33,628 nt of DNA from Opitutia bacterium (GCA_018645725.1 JABGWD010000461.1:1-33628); one strand, 5' to 3'. Shown: positions 7,924 through 17,852, counted from the stretch's first letter. A program made the numbers and translations. Notes: a model not told the origin generated them from the letters alone.

Positions 7924-10824
7924 ATGTACAAACCTACGTTTATCCTGTTCTTCATCTTTGTCGCGCACACTGATCACCTGCGTGCGTCAGTGGATGAAAT
8001 TATCAAAAACGCAAGGCAACTTACCTTCGAAGGGGCTCGGTCAGGCGAAGGTTACTTTTCTGCAAGTGGGAAAAAGTTAGTCTACCAATCTGAAAATTTC
8101 GAGCAAAACCCCTTTTACCAAATCTACCTTTTGGATTTGGTTTCGGGGGAAAACAAACTTGTTTCCCCTGGGATCGGGAAAACTACTTGCGCATGGATCC
8201 ACCCCGATGAGCGTTCGATACTTTACTCGTCAACGCACCTGGACACTAACGCCAGCCTGAAACAGACCGAGGAACTGACGGCAAGAAAAAGCGGCAAAGC
8301 CCGAAAGTACAGTTGGGATTACGACAGGAACTACGAACTGTTCAAAACCGACACCCTGTCAGGAAAAACCCAGCGCATTTCGTTTGCGGATGGGTATGAT
8401 GCCGAAGGTTCCTTTTCTCCGGACGGTAAAAAAATAGTCTTCGCCTCGAACCGAAATGCTTATTCAAAAAAACTTATCGAAGAAGAAGTTGAAATCTTCG
8501 ACCGGGACAAGTCCTATTTCAATGATATTTTTCTGATGAACTCCGACGGCACGGGCATACGGCAACTTACGCACACGCCGGGTTATGACGGCGGACCTTT
8601 TTTCAATAATCAAGGCGATCAAATCTGCTGGAGAAGATTTTCCAAAAATGGACACAAAGCGGAAATTTTCCGAATGCATCTGGAATCCGGAAAAGAAAAA
8701 AAACTAACTGCATTGAACGCAATGTCCTGGGCTCCTTTTTTTCATCCTTCCAATCAATACTTGATCTTTTCCACGAATCTTCACGGTTTTGATAACTTTG
8801 AACTCTATGCCGTCGATATCGACGGCCAAAGAAAGCCCGTAAGAATTACCGAATCTCCCGGTTTTGACGGCTTGCCCAGTTTCTCACCAAATGGGAAATT
8901 GCTTTCGTGGACCAGCAACAATACCAGTGACAAAAAATCCCAAATTTTCATCGCCGACTGGAATCACGAGCAAGTCCTTAGCCGCTTGGCTCTTTCACCA
9001 AAAAAGTCATTCCAAGATGAATCAAAGAAAACGGTTGCGCAAAACAAGGCAACGTCTCCTCAAATCCTTGAGGAGGATGCCAAAAAACATTTGGCTTATC
9101 TTTGCTCTGACGAGCTTGAGGGTCGGTTCACAGGATCAAAGGGCGAAAAACTAGGCAGCGAATATGTCGCCAATTCCTTTCGGTCCTATGGGCTAGAACC
9201 CTTTTCATCCGATGGAAGCTGGTTTCAGGAATTTTCTTTTTTCAATACAGCAGAGTTATCTGCTGACTGTAAGCTCGAAAACTCTTCGGAAGGAAAGCTT
9301 TTCAAGACCTTGGAAATCGCCAAGGATTGGACTCCGATGCCCTTTAGCGAATCGGGCACCCTTGAATTTGATCAAATCACTTTCGCCGGTTATGGGCTTC
9401 GCTTAAAAAAGTCTACCGAGTGGCCCGAGTACGATTCGTACACTCATTTGGATGTCAAAAACAAGTGGGTCATGGTGCTACGCAAGTTACCCCCGCAATG
9501 GAACGAAAAACGGAGGCAAGCTCATTATTACGACTCTACGTTCAGAAAGAAAGCATCCGTAGCCCGTGATTTAGGGGCCAAGGGGATTATCTTCGTCTCG
9601 GACTTTGAACAACCGAATGACAAACTGATTGAATTTTCGGCAAGTCCCGCGAAGGATACCATTTCGATTCATGCAATCTCGGTTACCCGTGAAATGGCAT
9701 CAAGGCTTTTTCAAACCAATTCCAGAGAGTTCCAATCATGGTGCAAAAAACTGGCGAATGGAGAACCACAAATTGGATTCCCTCTGAAAAAAACTTTCTT
9801 TCGCCTTTCTGTTTCCATCGAAAGAAAGAAAGGTATTGGCCGAAACACTCTCGGATGGATCCGAGCGGAAAAAGGCAAGGTTTCCGACCAATTCCTGGTC
9901 ATCGGGGCCCACCTTGACCACATTGGAATAGGAAAGACCAGTTCGCGTGCCAAGAAATCCCAAAAAGGCAAAATCCACCCGGGAGCAGATGACAATGCAT
10001 CCGGAATTGGTGCTCTTCTGGAAATTGCCGAATATTTGGCGGATCTTAGAAAAAGGGGGCTTCTTGATTCTTTGTATGACGTTCTTTTTGTTGCTTGGTC
10101 TGGTGAAGAAATAGGGCTTGTCGGATCTTCCCATTTCATGCGTGCCTTCCCCGCGAAGAACGATGGAGAGGGAAACAGGGAGATCGTGGCCTACCTGAAC
10201 CTTGACATGGTCGGCAGGTATCAAAAAAAGCTAACCCTGCATGGAGTCGGTTCATCAACCGGTTGGAAAAAAATAATACAACAGGCCAACGTCCCCGTCG
10301 GGTTGAACCTGAATTTGCAAAACGACAGTCACATTCCGACGGACACCACTTCGTTTTTCACAAAAGGCATTCCCATTCTCAGTGCGTTCACAGGGTTGCA
10401 CGCAGATTATCACGCTCCTTCCGATACAGTTGACAAAATAAACTACAAAGGCATTGCCGACACCTCCAAGCTTTTCAGCAGGTTAATTCAAACACTGGCA
10501 AAGCAAAATGAATTTGGCTATGTGGCTCAAGCTCCCCCGCCCAAATCAAGAGGTCGCTTAAGTGTCTACTTGGGAACAATACCCGACTATTCTCAGACGG
10601 ACAAGAAAGGCGTTCTTCTTTCGGGGGTGAGCAAGGGCGGTCCTGCAGACTTGGCAGGAATACAGAGCGAAGACCTAATCATTGAGCTCGAAGGAAAAAA
10701 GATCGAGTCAATCTACGACTACACGGACGCAATCGGACTATTGAAGCCAATGCAGAAAGCAAAGATCAAGATCATGCGGAAACAAAAGCTTTTGACTCTA
10801 AGCATAACTCCTTCATCCAGATAA
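7924..10824 (+). CDS. Secreted TolB-like propeller / PA / M28 zinc peptidase / PDZ protein
   Basis: The 966-residue product starts with a signal peptide (MYKPTFILFFIFVAHTDHLR then A-S), so it acts outside the cytoplasm. Residues about 30-360 are PD40-type propeller repeats (DAEGSFSPDGKKIVFASNRN, FDGLPSFSPNGKLLSWTSNN). Residues about 470-600 include a PA-like insert (ITFAGYGL, DVKNKWVMVLRKLP, ARDLGAKGIIFVSD). Residues about 655-840 are an M28 peptidase with the full set of metal and catalytic positions: H663 and D665 (GAHLDHIG), D689/D690 (GADDNASG), E728/E729 (WSGEEIGL), D761 (LNLDMVGR) and H830 (HADYHAPSDT). Residues about 865-960 are a PDZ domain (SKGGPADLAGIQSEDLIIEL). It is predicted to be an active aminopeptidase or carboxypeptidase-like enzyme; substrate unknown. 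No Shine-Dalgarno sequence is visible. It converges on rodZ. Confidence 0.93.
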   Translation: MYKPTFILFFIFVAHTDHLRASVDEIIKNARQLTFEGARSGEGYFSASGKKLVYQSENFEQNPFYQIYLLDLVSGENKLVSPGIGKTTCAWIHPDERSILYSSTHLDTNASLKQTEELTARKSGKARKYSWDYDRNYELFKTDTLSGKTQRISFADGYDAEGSFSPDGKKIVFASNRNAYSKKLIEEEVEIFDRDKSYFNDIFLMNSDGTGIRQLTHTPGYDGGPFFNNQGDQICWRRFSKNGHKAEIFRMHLESGKEKKLTALNAMSWAPFFHPSNQYLIFSTNLHGFDNFELYAVDIDGQRKPVRITESPGFDGLPSFSPNGKLLSWTSNNTSDKKSQIFIADWNHEQVLSRLALSPKKSFQDESKKTVAQNKATSPQILEEDAKKHLAYLCSDELEGRFTGSKGEKLGSEYVANSFRSYGLEPFSSDGSWFQEFSFFNTAELSADCKLENSSEGKLFKTLEIAKDWTPMPFSESGTLEFDQITFAGYGLRLKKSTEWPEYDSYTHLDVKNKWVMVLRKLPPQWNEKRRQAHYYDSTFRKKASVARDLGAKGIIFVSDFEQPNDKLIEFSASPAKDTISIHAISVTREMASRLFQTNSREFQSWCKKLANGEPQIGFPLKKTFFRLSVSIERKKGIGRNTLGWIRAEKGKVSDQFLVIGAHLDHIGIGKTSSRAKKSQKGKIHPGADDNASGIGALLEIAEYLADLRKRGLLDSLYDVLFVAWSGEEIGLVGSSHFMRAFPAKNDGEGNREIVAYLNLDMVGRYQKKLTLHGVGSSTGWKKIIQQANVPVGLNLNLQNDSHIPTDTTSFFTKGIPILSAFTGLHADYHAPSDTVDKINYKGIADTSKLFSRLIQTLAKQNEFGYVAQAPPPKSRGRLSVYLGTIPDYSQTDKKGVLLSGVSKGGPADLAGIQSEDLIIELEGKKIESIYDYTDAIGLLKPMQKAKIKIMRKQKLLTLSITPSSR

Positions 10825-10903
10825 CAACCTGATCCGCAACAAGTGTACGGAGGCAGGAATCAATGCCTTTTGCCTTGAAAGAAGGCTGATTGGGAAAAGC
10901 CAG
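10825..10903. terminator. Convergent intergenic gap, weak hairpin only
   Basis: Seventy-nine bases between the ends of the M28 peptidase gene (plus) and rodZ (minus). A small GCCTT/AAGGC hairpin lies at about 10870-10886. It lacks a downstream T-run on the plus strand, so any terminator role is doubtful. Confidence 0.2.
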
Positions 10904-11707
10904 TTACTCGGGCTTCCAGGTGAAGTTCCCGGTTCCCTCGCCTTCAATTTTCTTTTCCGCTCCGTCGTCCACGAAAAACCTAAGATTCTCGAGTGATGAA
11001 CAGTAACACTTGAATGAATCCCTGAATGTAAGGGTTCCCTCCCATCCTGCAGGCAAATCCTTGAATTCGTGGGTTTTCTGATTTGTCTCCGGAAAAAGTC
11101 CGCCTTCGTTTCTAACGATCAAGTGCTTGATCGGAGCAATAACGGCAAAGCGAAGCGAATGCTCATTTCCCGTTATGGGAACAACCGAGGGTACTGCGGA
11201 AGGATTGGTTTCGGTAATGGTACCACTACCGGGAGATGCCTCCTGGTTTTCGGGTTGAGGAGTGTCCTTTCCGGTCGCGATGATAATAATGATCACGAGC
11301 GAAAGGAGAACGATTCCGGCACCAACGATAAGCAGGGGTTTGAGCAAATTGGGATAACTGGGAGAATCGGCGGATGACTTGCCTACAGAAGGAGGCGCAT
11401 TGGAATAGTCCGTGCTCTCCGGGTTATCGGGAGCACTCAAGGAACCTAGAGATTTTTTTGCGGACCGGGATGGAGAGTTTCCCATTTCCAGGCTCAAATC
11501 CGCCAACACCGCATCCTGATCCAAGCCTAGAAAACGAGAATAAAGACGCACAAAGCCACGAAGGTAGACTTCCGGAAGATCAATGTCAAATTGACCTGCT
11601 TCAAAGGCACTAAGGTAATCCCCTCGGATTTTCGTGCTTTCCGAAGCTTCCCTTAAGGAAATACCCTTTCTGTTTCTAGCTTCTTCTAATTTTTGTCCTA
11701 TTGCCAT
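10904..11707 (-). CDS. rodZ: RodZ-like cell-shape protein
   Basis: A 267-residue bitopic membrane protein. Residues about 3-65 are a helix-turn-helix of the RodZ type (IGQKLEEARNRKGISLREAS, then DYLSAFEAGQFDIDLPEVYL and RGFVRLYSRFLGLD). A Ser/Pro-rich linker follows, then one membrane helix at about 123-145 (LLIVGAGIVLLSLVIIIII), then a periplasmic part with a beta-rich C-terminal domain of the DUF4115 type (LTFRDSFKCYCSSLENLRFF). In the family the cytoplasmic end binds MreB and links it to the elongation machinery. The start ATG at 11707 is 79 bases after the ftsK stop codon on the same strand, so ftsK and rodZ probably form an operon. It is slightly shorter than E. coli RodZ (337 residues). 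Confidence 0.92.
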   Translation of the reverse strand: MAIGQKLEEARNRKGISLREASESTKIRGDYLSAFEAGQFDIDLPEVYLRGFVRLYSRFLGLDQDAVLADLSLEMGNSPSRSAKKSLGSLSAPDNPESTDYSNAPPSVGKSSADSPSYPNLLKPLLIVGAGIVLLSLVIIIIIATGKDTPQPENQEASPGSGTITETNPSAVPSVVPITGNEHSLRFAVIAPIKHLIVRNEGGLFPETNQKTHEFKDLPAGWEGTLTFRDSFKCYCSSLENLRFFVDDGAEKKIEGEGTGNFTWKPE

Positions 11708-11786
11708 CTGGATTGCGTTTTTACAAATTCAGACTTCATCGATGGGAAACTTTTTGCAAGCGGAGATTTCGATTATTCGCAAATTA

Positions 11787-14441
11787 TTAGATATCCAACA
11801 AAATTTCCCTACCCTGCCCCGGCACGTCGGGTCCGACGACACCCCTGTCTTCAAGCTCGTCCATGATGCGGGCAGCCCTGTTGTATCCGATGCTGAGTTT
11901 TCTTTGCAGATTGGAAGTGGATGCCCTCTTGGTCGTGCGTATGATTTCAATGGACTTTCGGATCATGGGATCTTCATCCGGATCACCGTCACCACCCCCA
12001 AGCACTTCGTCCTCACCCGCCGCTTCGATTTGGTCCCGAACTTCCTCAATGATTTGCGGAGGGCCGTTAATCTTCAGGAATTCAACAATTCCGTTGATTT
12101 CGTCATCACTGACGAAAGCCCCTTGGGCTCTAATAAAAGTGGATCCACCGGGAGGAATGAAAAGCATGTCCCCTTTTCCGAGAAGAGATTCCGCACCCTT
12201 GCCATCCAAAATGGTCTGGCTATCCCTGTAAGAAGCGACCCTAAAAGATATTCTGCTGGGTAGGTTAGCCTTGATCACGCCTGTGATGACGTTCACGGAA
12301 GGTCGTTGCGTAGCAATAACCAAGTGAATGCCTGCGGCTCTGGCAAGTTGGGCTAGTCGGGCGATTCCAGTCTCCACGTCAGCCTGAGCGACCATCATAA
12401 GGTCAGCAAGTTCATCGATTATGCAAACGATGTAGGGTAACTTGTTTTCCGGTATCTCCAGAACATGATCGTCACGGGGAACCTCTATGTTTGACAAGGC
12501 AGCTCTTTCCTCGGGGGTCATCTGGGCGTCTAGTAACTGTGCCTTTTCCCTTTCCTCTTTGTCCTTGAGAATCTTCGCGTTGAATCCCGCAACGTTTCGT
12601 ACACCGACCTTGGAAAAGATCTGGTATCTACGTTCCATTTCGATCAAAAGCCACTTCAGGGCTCCGGGAACCTTCTTTGGATCCGTCACCACTGGTATGA
12701 GCATGTGAGGCAGATCATTATATACCTTCATTTCCACGATTTTCGGATCAACCATAATAAACCGAACGTCGTCGGGACTGGAGTGGTAGCAAAGGGAAGC
12801 AATAATCGCATTGATGCAAACCGTTTTCCCCGAGCCGGTGGATCCAGCAACCAGGAGGTGAGGCATTTTGGTCAAATCAGCGACCAAAGGTCGTCCGCTT
12901 GCATCTTTTCCAAGCACAATCGGTATGTCTGCTCGGGCATCCGCCCACGCTTTTGATTCAAGGATTTCCTTTAGGCAAACATCGGAGGGATTGGCATTGG
13001 GAACCTCAATGCCAACGCACCCCTTGCCTGGCACCGGAGCGAGAATTCTAACACTGTCCGCCTTGAGAGCCATGGCCAGGTTCTTGTCAAGGTTGGCTAT
13101 TTTCTCTACTTTCACTCCGGCAGCGGGGTGAACGTCGTACCTCGTGATGACAGGACCAGTGTGCACCTCCCCCATTTCAACCTCTATCTTGAACTCAGAC
13201 AAGGTTTCCTTCAATCTCTTGGCCTTGATCATGTGATCCTCGTCGCCGCTTGATTCGACTTCGGGAGGATCCATCAGCAAATCGGGCGTAGGATAATGGT
13301 AATCGCCTTTTCGTTCGGGAAACAAATCGGCCGCTTTTTCGGTTTTGGCAGGTCGCACGACCTTGAAGCCATCCATCCCTTCATCCGCATCACCCTGCTG
13401 ATCAAGATCCTGATCAACACTTTCATCGGCTTTGGTTTTTTCACTTGGAGAAACCTCATCAGCGGGAGGATCGGGAGTGTCCGCAGGTTCCTCTGTGTCA
13501 GGTTCTTCTATCTCAGCTTCATTCGCTTTTTGTTTGGCTTTCTTTGGTTTTGCTTTTTGGGAAGAGGGTCGCACGGGTTGGTTGCCCGAACTACCGTCGT
13601 TTTGGATCGAGACGTCCCCGAAAAGCAAATCGTCATCCTTTTCTTTTCCAAACCAAGGGAATTTCCAGGATTTGTTTGGAGGCTTCCGTTCAGTATCATC
13701 CTTTGACGCAGATTCGTCGATCTTCTCTGTCTTTTGGTTCGTGCTCGAAGTTGTTTCGGGGGAATTCTCCTTAACCTTCTTGTCGGGAAGCTGCTCTTTG
13801 ACTTTCTTGCCCAAGCCAACAAGAGCAGCAAGTAATTTCAGAGGTTCCATCGAAAAATGGATGCATAAACTCGCTACCAGCAAACAAGCCATAAGTATGC
13901 TCGTACCCAACGCTCCCATCCAGACTAGAAAAAAACCACCGCTGACATCTTCCGGAGAAGAAAGCCATGGCATGCCGGAGTAAAGGATTGCCCCAATCGA
14001 GCCGCCGGCGCCATGTTCATACAAATCGGGAGGGAAGTCCGTTTGGCGATCCTCTGGATTCAATGCATAATGGCGAACGTTGGCCAACACGGCAATCGAA
14101 ACGATCGCAACGGCAATGGTTGCGATCTTACGTATTTTTTCCCTTGTCGGCGGCCTCGTGGACCAAAGAAAGGATATGGTCCCAAACAACCAAGGCAATA
14201 GCCATGCGGCGATACCTAGAATGCCATACAGGAAGCGAGCCACGTTGACCCCCATTTGACCGAGCAACGGAGATGATCCCGCAGGAGGTGAAGAATGAAA
14301 ATTGGAAGGGTTGTAGTCGATAAGCGAAACGAGGAGAAGGATGCCCAAGAGCCCGCTCCCAAAGGCAACCCAGGGTTTTTTGCCCGGAGACACGTTACCC
14401 AACCCCTTGCCTTTGCCTGACTCGGATACCGAATTAGCCAA
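11787..14441 (-). CDS. ftsK: FtsK/SpoIIIE-type DNA translocase
   Basis: An 884-residue septal DNA pump that moves chromosome ends during division. The N-terminal 190 residues hold about four membrane helices (WVAFGSGLLGILLLVSLI, FLYGILGIAAWLLPWLFG, IATIAVAIVSIAVLA, GALGTSILMACLLVASLCI). A charged, proline-rich linker of about 200 residues follows. The motor has Walker A GSTGSGKT at residues 533-540 and Walker B in YIVCIIDELADLMMV, plus the conserved ATQRPSVNVITGVIKANLP. The last 65 residues are the gamma winged-helix domain (SNLQRKLSIGYNRAARIMDE) that reads polar DNA motifs. The start is TTG at 14441, supported by GGGAGG nine bases upstream; there is no ATG nearby. It is of SpoIIIE size rather than the longer E. 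coli FtsK. Confidence 0.97.
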   Translation of the reverse strand: MANSVSESGKGKGLGNVSPGKKPWVAFGSGLLGILLLVSLIDYNPSNFHSSPPAGSSPLLGQMGVNVARFLYGILGIAAWLLPWLFGTISFLWSTRPPTREKIRKIATIAVAIVSIAVLANVRHYALNPEDRQTDFPPDLYEHGAGGSIGAILYSGMPWLSSPEDVSGGFFLVWMGALGTSILMACLLVASLCIHFSMEPLKLLAALVGLGKKVKEQLPDKKVKENSPETTSSTNQKTEKIDESASKDDTERKPPNKSWKFPWFGKEKDDDLLFGDVSIQNDGSSGNQPVRPSSQKAKPKKAKQKANEAEIEEPDTEEPADTPDPPADEVSPSEKTKADESVDQDLDQQGDADEGMDGFKVVRPAKTEKAADLFPERKGDYHYPTPDLLMDPPEVESSGDEDHMIKAKRLKETLSEFKIEVEMGEVHTGPVITRYDVHPAAGVKVEKIANLDKNLAMALKADSVRILAPVPGKGCVGIEVPNANPSDVCLKEILESKAWADARADIPIVLGKDASGRPLVADLTKMPHLLVAGSTGSGKTVCINAIIASLCYHSSPDDVRFIMVDPKIVEMKVYNDLPHMLIPVVTDPKKVPGALKWLLIEMERRYQIFSKVGVRNVAGFNAKILKDKEEREKAQLLDAQMTPEERAALSNIEVPRDDHVLEIPENKLPYIVCIIDELADLMMVAQADVETGIARLAQLARAAGIHLVIATQRPSVNVITGVIKANLPSRISFRVASYRDSQTILDGKGAESLLGKGDMLFIPPGGSTFIRAQGAFVSDDEINGIVEFLKINGPPQIIEEVRDQIEAAGEDEVLGGGDGDPDEDPMIRKSIEIIRTTKRASTSNLQRKLSIGYNRAARIMDELEDRGVVGPDVPGQGREILLDI

Positions 14442-14450
14442 AACAAGCCG

Positions 14451-14456
14451 CCTCCC
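14451..14456 (-). promoter_or_regulatory. Strong Shine-Dalgarno for the ftsK TTG start
   Basis: On the minus strand this reads GGGAGG, nine bases upstream of the TTG at 14441-14439. It fixes a non-ATG start for ftsK. Confidence 0.7.
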
Positions 14457-14519
14457 GGATGATTTGCACTAAAGCAAACATGCTTCCACTTCACACATAA
14501 TAGTATAGAAAAGGAATTC

Positions 14520-15470
14520 ATGATGATTTTCAAGTTTGAACCGATCTACAAGGAAAGGATTTGGGGCGGAACCATGATCCGAGACCTTTTGAGAAGGGAC
14601 ACCCCGAAGGATTCCCGAATCGGCGAATCATGGGAAATCGTTGACAGGAAGAACGACAACTCGGTCGTCGCCAACACAAGCATGAGGGGCCAAACCCTTT
14701 CAACGTTGCTGGAGCAGCAAGGGAAGAGCGTCATGGGTCCGAATTGGCAGCAAGGACGTCCATTCCCCCTGCTCGTAAAGTGGTTGGACTGTTCGCAACG
14801 CCTGAGCTTGCAGGTTCACCCCCCCGAAAAGGTCGCCAAAAAATTGTCAGGAGAACCGAAAACGGAGAATTGGTACGTAGCGGAAGCAGCTCCGGATGCC
14901 GGACTTTTCATCGGGCTTAAAAAGGGAACTTCCCCGAATGATTTTGTCCAAGCGGCGGAATCCAAGACTGTCGAGGCACTCTGTCATCGGGTACAATCGA
15001 AAAAAGGCGATTCGGTATTGGTTGAAAGCGGGAGGCTACATGCTATCGACGCAGGCAACTTAATCCTCGAAATCCAACAGAATTCTGATACTACTTACCG
15101 AGTATACGATTGGGAAAGACTTGGGTTGAACGGCCGGCCGAGAACCTTGCATATCGAAGAATCGATGCAGTGCATTGATTTTAAAGATTACGAACCAAAA
15201 CCCAGGACCACCACGATCAAGAAAGGCATGGAAATCATCGCTGACTCCAAGCACTTTCGAATCAAAAAATTCAATCTCACGAAAAATAACCCCGTAAGCC
15301 TAAAAGACTGCAATTCAGATCCAATCATGATTCACGTACTCGAAGGCAAGCTGTTGGTCGATGAGGTAAAAATGGAAAAAGGGGAACATGCGCTCTGCCC
15401 TTTTTCCAGCAACTGTTTGATTTCTCCTCCGGAAGATTCAAGCATTTTGGTCACGGATCGGTTTTGCTGA
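14520..15470 (+). CDS. manA: Mannose-6-phosphate isomerase, class I
   Basis: Interconverts mannose 6-phosphate and fructose 6-phosphate, feeding GDP-sugar and polysaccharide synthesis. The 316-residue product matches the short class I form: YKERIWGG near the start, and the zinc ligands Q98 and H100 in LQVHPPEK, E116 in KTENWYV, and H174 in ESGRLHAIDAG, followed by the active-site stretch EIQQNSDTTYRVYDW. Two ATG codons lie in a row (14520 and 14523); AAGGA at 14511-14515 is better spaced (7 bases) for the second, so the protein may begin one residue later. The gene diverges from ftsK across a 78-base gap and is 76 bases upstream of grpE. Confidence 0.95.
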   Translation: MMIFKFEPIYKERIWGGTMIRDLLRRDTPKDSRIGESWEIVDRKNDNSVVANTSMRGQTLSTLLEQQGKSVMGPNWQQGRPFPLLVKWLDCSQRLSLQVHPPEKVAKKLSGEPKTENWYVAEAAPDAGLFIGLKKGTSPNDFVQAAESKTVEALCHRVQSKKGDSVLVESGRLHAIDAGNLILEIQQNSDTTYRVYDWERLGLNGRPRTLHIEESMQCIDFKDYEPKPRTTTIKKGMEIIADSKHFRIKKFNLTKNNPVSLKDCNSDPIMIHVLEGKLLVDEVKMEKGEHALCPFSSNCLISPPEDSSILVTDRFC

Positions 15471-15546
15471 AACCACTTCCTCCCCAATCCATTTTACTTT
15501 AACCCGAATATTTAACCCCTTCTCCGGAACTGCCTTACTCAAAACA

Positions 15547-16134
15547 ATGGAACAAGAAGAAAACATACCAAATCCCGAAAACCAAGACCCTGTGGAAACA
15601 GATGCGCCGGAGGCCGAACTGTCCGAAGAGGAAAAGGAAGAATCGGTCGGCCGTTTGAAATCAAAATTGGACGATGCGTATGGCAAGCAGGACGATCTTA
15701 AAAGCAAATACCTCCGAGCGGTCGCAGACTTGGAAAACATCCGGAAACGTTCGATTCGTGAAAGGGAAGACGCCGTTCAAAGAACAAGGTCGCAAATTAT
15801 TTCCGACCTGCTTCCCGTTATGGATGCCTTTCAACTCGGTTTTGCAGAAGCCAAGAAACACGAACAAACTTCCAATTTCGTGGAAGGGTTTTCCATGGCC
15901 ATGACTCTGATGGAAACGACGTTGTCCGAATATGGATTGAAAGTCATCGAACCAACTGGCGAAGCATTCGACGCCAAGTTGCATGAAGCCATAGGGTACG
16001 AGGAAAACAATGACTGCGAGGAAGGAAACGTCATCACGACCGTGAGGACCGGTTACCGGATCGGAGAACGTCTCCTGAGGCCCGCTTCAGTAATCCTGGC
16101 CAAGGCTTCGTCCACAGATGGGGAAGCAGATTGA
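15547..16134 (+). CDS. grpE: GrpE nucleotide exchange factor
   Basis: A 195-residue DnaK co-chaperone that speeds ADP release. An acidic, disordered start (about residues 1-35) is followed by the long dimerisation helix (YLRAVADLENIRKRSIRERE, a family hallmark) and the beta-wing domain (KVIEPTGEAFDAKLHEAIGY, then VITTVRTGYRIGERLLRPAS and VILAK). It is 43 bases upstream of dnaJ. No CIRCE inverted repeat and no Shine-Dalgarno sequence are seen in the 76 bases before the ATG. dnaK is not in this window. Confidence 0.97.
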   Translation: MEQEENIPNPENQDPVETDAPEAELSEEEKEESVGRLKSKLDDAYGKQDDLKSKYLRAVADLENIRKRSIREREDAVQRTRSQIISDLLPVMDAFQLGFAEAKKHEQTSNFVEGFSMAMTLMETTLSEYGLKVIEPTGEAFDAKLHEAIGYEENNDCEEGNVITTVRTGYRIGERLLRPASVILAKASSTDGEAD

Positions 16135-16177
16135 TTTGCGAACCCGATTGGTATTCGAATAACGTACGAAAACGACC

Positions 16178-17329
16178 ATGTCAGAAAAAGACTACTATGA
16201 AGTGCTCGGGGTCGACCGAGGCGCAAGTGACGACGAGATCAAAAAAGCCTACCGAAAACTTGCCGTCAAGTATCATCCGGACAAGAACCCCGGGGATAAC
16301 GAGGCAGAGGAGAGATTCAAGGAAATCTCAGCTGCGTTTGAAGTCCTCAAGGATCGTGACAAAAGAAGAAAATATGACCAATTCGGCCATGATGCCTTTC
16401 GGGGGGGAGGCCCTACTTCGGGGGGAGTTGATCCATTCGATCTTTTCAGGGACGTCTTCGGTGGCGGTGGTGGCGGTGGTGGCGGTTTCGGCAGCATTTT
16501 TGAAGATTTCTTTGGTGGGGGATCCGCTTCGGGAGGAGCGGAGCAAAGAGGGTCGGATCTTCGTGTAGCGGTCGAAATATCTCTTGAACAAGCGGCATCC
16601 GGTGTTGAAAAGGAGATCAAGTATCAACATCACGCCGAATGCTCTTCCTGCTCCGGAAGTGGTGCGGCGGCGGGTTCAGGGAAGATCATGTGCTCGACTT
16701 GCGGGGGTGTCGGTCAAGTCGCATCCAACCAAGGTTTCATAAGCATCAGGAGGACATGTCCTTCATGCGCCGGTTCCGGAGTAATGATTGAAAACCCTTG
16801 TACCGGCTGCAAGGGAGAAGGAAGGAAAAGGTCTCCCACGAAAATCAAAGTAAACGTTCCGAAAGGTGTGGGAGACGGAAACAGATTGTGTTCGAGGGGA
16901 CGGGGTGATGCAGGTCCAAGGGGTGGACCATCGGGCGATCTTTATGTTGACGTCAGGATCAAGTCCCATGAGTTTCTCGATAGAGATGAAGACGATCTTT
17001 TTCATGAAATGATGATTCCCTTTACTCTTGCTACCCTTGGAGGAATGGTCCAAGTCCCCACCCTTGACGGGAAAGTTTCCTTGAAAATCCCAGCCGGAAC
17101 GCCCTCGAACAAAACTTTCCGTATCAAGGACAAAGGGATGCCCAACCTTCGGTCACCCTCGAGAACCGGTGATCTTTACGCGAAAGTCATTATTCAAGTG
17201 CCAAACAAGCTGACGAAGGAACAAAGAGAGAAACTAGTTGAGTTCGGAAAATCATGCGGAGACAAGGACTTGACGGCAGAGGAAGGCTTCATGGGGAAGG
17301 CAAAACGTTTTTTTGAAGGAGACAATTGA
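16178..17329 (+). CDS. dnaJ: DnaJ chaperone (Hsp40, type I)
   Basis: The 383-residue product stimulates DnaK ATPase activity and delivers unfolded substrates. The J domain (residues 3-70) has the H33-P34-D35 motif in [12 protein letters not shown] Gly/Phe-rich region follows, with a run of nine glycines coded by a GGT/GGC tract near 16460-16487. The zinc-binding domain has all four CxxCxGxG motifs: [24 protein letters not shown] and CTGCKGEG. The two C-terminal beta domains end in KAKRFFEG. It follows grpE closely, and its stop codon overlaps the TTG start of the next gene. Confidence 0.98.
   Translation: MSEKDYYEVLGVDRGASDDEIKKAYRKLAVKYHPDKNPGDNEAEERFKEISAAFEVLKDRDKRRKYDQFGHDAFRGGGPTSGGVDPFDLFRDVFGGGGGGGGGFGSIFEDFFGGGSASGGAEQRGSDLRVAVEISLEQAASGVEKEIKYQHHAECSSCSGSGAAAGSGKIMCSTCGGVGQVASNQGFISIRRTCPSCAGSGVMIENPCTGCKGEGRKRSPTKIKVNVPKGVGDGNRLCSRGRGDAGPRGGPSGDLYVDVRIKSHEFLDRDEDDLFHEMMIPFTLATLGGMVQVPTLDGKVSLKIPAGTPSNKTFRIKDKGMPNLRSPSRTGDLYAKVIIQVPNKLTKEQREKLVEFGKSCGDKDLTAEEGFMGKAKRFFEGDN
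17316..17321 (+). promoter_or_regulatory. Shine-Dalgarno AAGGAG for the heptose nucleotidyltransferase TTG start
   Basis: AAGGAG lies inside the last codons of dnaJ, four bases before the TTG at 17326. It supports the unusual overlapping start. Confidence 0.65.
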
Positions 17330-17844
17330 CCGGAAAACCAAGAGAAAACATTGCCAAGGCATTTTCGACTTCCCTCGACGAAGCCGTTCGCTTCAGGGAA
17401 GACGCCAAGAAATCGGGCAAAACCTTTGTTCTTACCAATGGATGTTTTGACCTTCTGCACTACGGACACGTCAGCAGTCTCACGGAAGCTTCCAAGCTAG
17501 GTGATTATCTTTGGGTAGCCATGAATTCCGACTCCAGTACGCGTAATCTCAAAGGCGAGAACAGACCCATAATCCCGGAGGAAGAACGCGCCTGCTTGCT
17601 CGCCTCACTCACTTGTGTTTCAGGAGTCACGCTTTTCGAGAATCGAAGACTGGTCAAAGAAATCCTTGCCTTGCAACCCGACGTGTACGTCAAGTCGGGA
17701 GACTACACGGAAGATTCGATTGACCCTGAGGAAAAGGAAGCCCTTCGTTCAGTCAAGGCATCCATCAAGTTCGTACCCTTTGTTCAGGGAACGAGTACGA
17801 CTTCTCTGCTCAAAAGGATTCAATCTCTTCCAACCGTAACCTAG
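17326..17844 (+). CDS. rfaE2: D-glycero-beta-D-manno-heptose 1-phosphate adenylyltransferase (RfaE domain II type)
   Basis: A 172-residue cytidylyltransferase-fold enzyme expected to make ADP-heptose for lipopolysaccharide core. The nucleotide-binding site is [19 protein letters not shown] (T/GxFDxxHxGH). Other conserved parts are [46 protein letters not shown] and [14 protein letters not shown]; the last matches the C-terminal STT-I-RI signature of this family. No kinase domain (RfaE domain I) is fused or adjacent. The start is TTG, overlapping the dnaJ stop codon and backed by AAGGAG. A glycerol-3-phosphate cytidylyltransferase role is less likely given the STT-type ending. purN starts 8 bases downstream. 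Confidence 0.9.
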   Translation: MTGKPRENIAKAFSTSLDEAVRFREDAKKSGKTFVLTNGCFDLLHYGHVSSLTEASKLGDYLWVAMNSDSSTRNLKGENRPIIPEEERACLLASLTCVSGVTLFENRRLVKEILALQPDVYVKSGDYTEDSIDPEEKEALRSVKASIKFVPFVQGTSTTSLLKRIQSLPTVT

Positions 17845-17852
17845 ACGGATCG

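Noticed and set aside
15471-15546. Looked for a CIRCE (HrcA) operator upstream of grpE
   Set aside because: No TTAGCACTC/GAGTGCTAA inverted repeat is present.
16460-16490. GGT/GGC microsatellite-like tract
   Set aside because: It codes the glycine run of the DnaJ Gly/Phe region, a normal feature of the family.
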